From: JBMFLE01 sp049971355
Lineage (GTDB): Bacteria; Patescibacteriota; Patescibacteriia; UBA2591; UBA4787
Length of the DNA: 23,871 nucleotides
Assembly: GCA_049971355.1 (NCBI GenBank)
Contig: JBMFLE010000004.1
Location: 1 to 23,871, forward strand
Direction of reading: 5' to 3'
The notes beneath the pieces were generated by a model. That model was not told the DNA's origin and searched no databases. It saw nothing but the letters and a program-made list of their open reading frames with translations. Positions 22,701-23,871 of the stretch are shown here, piece after piece. The stretch's first letter is position 1. Each line of letters begins with the position of its first letter. A program made the position numbers and the translations under genes.

Positions 22701-23570
22701 GAAGAATTATTAGAAGTTAGACCACCAAAACGTCCAGCTTATATGGCTAAACATGATGGCAAAGTTCAAATTGTTGAAGAAAAAAGACAAAGGAAAATCA
22801 AAATTAAGTATCAAACATTCAAAGAAGAAGTTTATATTTTGGAAGAAGAGGAGCTGTGGCACCTAAAAGTTAAGGATGGTCAGGAAGTTGATGAGGGTGA
22901 GATATTAGCTGAAAAAGAAACAACGAAAGGGAAAATAAAAAAAATCGCGGCTCGTCACAAAGGTAAAGTAGCACTTGAAGATGAAATATTAAAAGTCATT
23001 TATCCGGCCAATGATGTTGACGAATATGATATCACTGCTGGTTATCTTCTTTTAGTTAAAGATGGTCAAGAAGTGAAAGCTGGTGATCAATTAACTGATG
23101 GGAGTCTGAATTTAACAGAACTTTATGAATTACGTGGCCGAGAAGCAACTCAAAAATATCTTCTTAAAGAGCTTCAATATATCTATTCTTCCCAGGGTCA
23201 GAAATTAAATGATAAACATTTTGAAATTATAATTAGACAGATGTTTTCTCGTTTAATGATTCAAGAAAGTGGAGATACTGATTTGTTGCCAGGCGAAATT
23301 GTGCCTTGGGCCTATTTTGAAGAATGCAATCAAAAAGCTGCTGAAAGTGGCGGCAAACCGGCTAAAGGTAAAGAATTACTTTTAGGTATAACTCGGGCTG
23401 CGCTTTCAACTGATAGCTTTTTATCCGCTGCTTCGTTCCAAGAAACATCTCGCGTTCTAATTAATGCCGCTATATCTGGTCGACCTGATTATTTACACGG
23501 TCTAAAAGAGAATGTGATTATTGGTCGACTAATTCCAGCCGGGACAGGTTTAGAGAAGAAATCAAAATAA
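19752..23570 (+). CDS. rpoC: RNA polymerase beta-prime subunit
   Basis: This 1272-residue protein carries the N-terminal zinc site C76, C78, C91, C94 and the stretch RRERMGHI. It has the catalytic NADFDGD at 517-523, whose aspartates 519, 521 and 523 bind the active-site magnesium. The bridge helix and trigger loop follow (around [22 protein letters not shown]). The second zinc site is formed by C846, C919, C926 and C929 ([11 protein letters not shown]). The conserved [21 protein letters not shown] comes after it, and then a shortened SBHM region. Together with RpoB it forms the active centre of RNA polymerase. I kept the ATG at 19752. Another at 19809 would remove 19 residues and give the more usual start near [14 protein letters not shown], and neither has a Shine-Dalgarno sequence. 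A terminator follows 29 nt after the stop. Confidence 0.98.
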   Translation: [1272 protein letters not shown]

Positions 23571-23598
23571 AATTTAAAAAAGTTCTGTTTAGGAAGAG

Positions 23599-23624
23599 AA
23601 GAGTAGATTTTTCTACTCTTTTTA
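23599..23624 (+). terminator. Intrinsic terminator after rpoC
   Basis: AAGAGTAGA (23599-23607) pairs exactly with TCTACTCTT (23612-23620) over a TTTT loop, followed by further T residues. It ends the rpoBC transcript. Confidence 0.85.
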
Positions 23625-23720
23625 TTGTTTTAAATTGGAGATAGTTTTAATTTAATAAATTAAGTGTCGTAAAATCAAAATTTAATTTAATATGGTTAAA
23701 TTTACTAATTAAAAGATTTA

Positions 23721-23736
23721 TGTTCTACGTGGAACA
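23721..23736. promoter_or_regulatory. parS-like palindrome
   Basis: TGTTCTACGTGGAACA is a near-perfect palindrome. It differs at three of 16 positions from the common ParB site TGTTTCACGTGAAACA, and at two from the variant TGTTCCACGTGAAACA. It lies in the gap after rpoBC and beside repeat copy C. parA and parB are not in the window. Confidence 0.4.
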
Positions 23737-23738
23737 AT

Positions 23739-23871
23739 AAAATTAATGTGTAATAAATGACTAATGACAAATTTCTAATTTCTAATAAAAATCTAAATGC
23801 CAAATGTCAAATGTCAAAAAGGAATTATTAGACATTTAACATTGGAACTTTGACATTTCATTAGACATTGG
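23739..23871 (+). repeat. Dispersed repeat, copy C (cut by window end)
   Basis: The first 60 or so bases match the reverse complement of the outer part of copy A with about two differences, including flank bases not present in copy B. After that it diverges into degenerate words of the type AAATGTCAAA and their complement TTTGACATTT, able to form a loose hairpin. The element runs to or past the window end. Confidence 0.75.

Noticed and set aside
23800..23871. CRISPR-like array from repeated AAATGTCAAA words
   Set aside because: Spacing is irregular, the words are degenerate and occur in both orientations, and there are no spacers of even length or cas genes.

Overview
The window looks like a housekeeping stretch of a small, AT-rich genome of the Candidate Phyla Radiation (Patescibacteria), most likely Parcubacteria-like. 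The reasons are the very AT-rich coding sequence, compact gene packing, near absence of Shine-Dalgarno sequences, an archaeal-type UMP kinase, a type IV pilin carrying a LamG domain, a shortened RpoB, and several small membrane proteins of unknown function. TGA is used as a stop (for example in ruvB and ftsH), so this is not a TGA=Gly lineage. The taxonomic call is an inference from gene content.

Layout. 1-341: start of an IS1595-type transposase on the minus strand, cut by the window edge. 342-733: intergenic, with a dispersed repeat (copy A), a short palindrome and the ychF promoter. 734-4015 (+): ychF, ruvB and an S41 carboxy-terminal protease, tightly packed. 4044-6133 (-): lspA, a DksA/TraR zinc-finger protein and an unknown membrane-anchored protein. 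6134-7216: a gene-free graveyard with a perfect 34-bp palindrome, a transposase relic, and a 413-bp element with terminal inverted repeats that encloses a frameshifted transposase C-terminus. 7217-11047 (+): S1-domain protein, ftsH and a polytopic membrane protein. 11130-12586 (+): dnaN and an HU protein, followed by a strong terminator. 12663-14552: pilin-LamG gene broken by one frameshift, flanked by palindromes and repeat copy B. 14553-16289 (+): UMP kinase, a 44-aa basic protein, a two-helix membrane protein and a PH-domain membrane protein. 16299-23624 (+): rpoB and rpoC with a consensus-like promoter, a structured leader and a terminator. 23625-23871: a parS-like site and repeat copy C.

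The genes cover core information processing (RNA polymerase, sliding clamp, branch migration, HU, ribosomal S1, YchF), membrane quality control and export (FtsH, S41 protease, LspA) and surface attachment (pilin-LamG). No complete defence system, CRISPR array, tRNA or rRNA was seen.

The least ordinary signals are regulatory. A 15-nt sequence containing a perfect DnaA box sits exactly 3 nt upstream of the -35 hexamer of both the dksA-like and the rpoBC promoters, and a DnaA-box-like site precedes the dnaN promoter. The rpoB leader can fold into either a closed multi-hairpin structure or an intrinsic terminator, which is the architecture of an attenuator. The predicted dnaN transcript starts at its own ATG, and rpsA has a leader of only about 5 nt.
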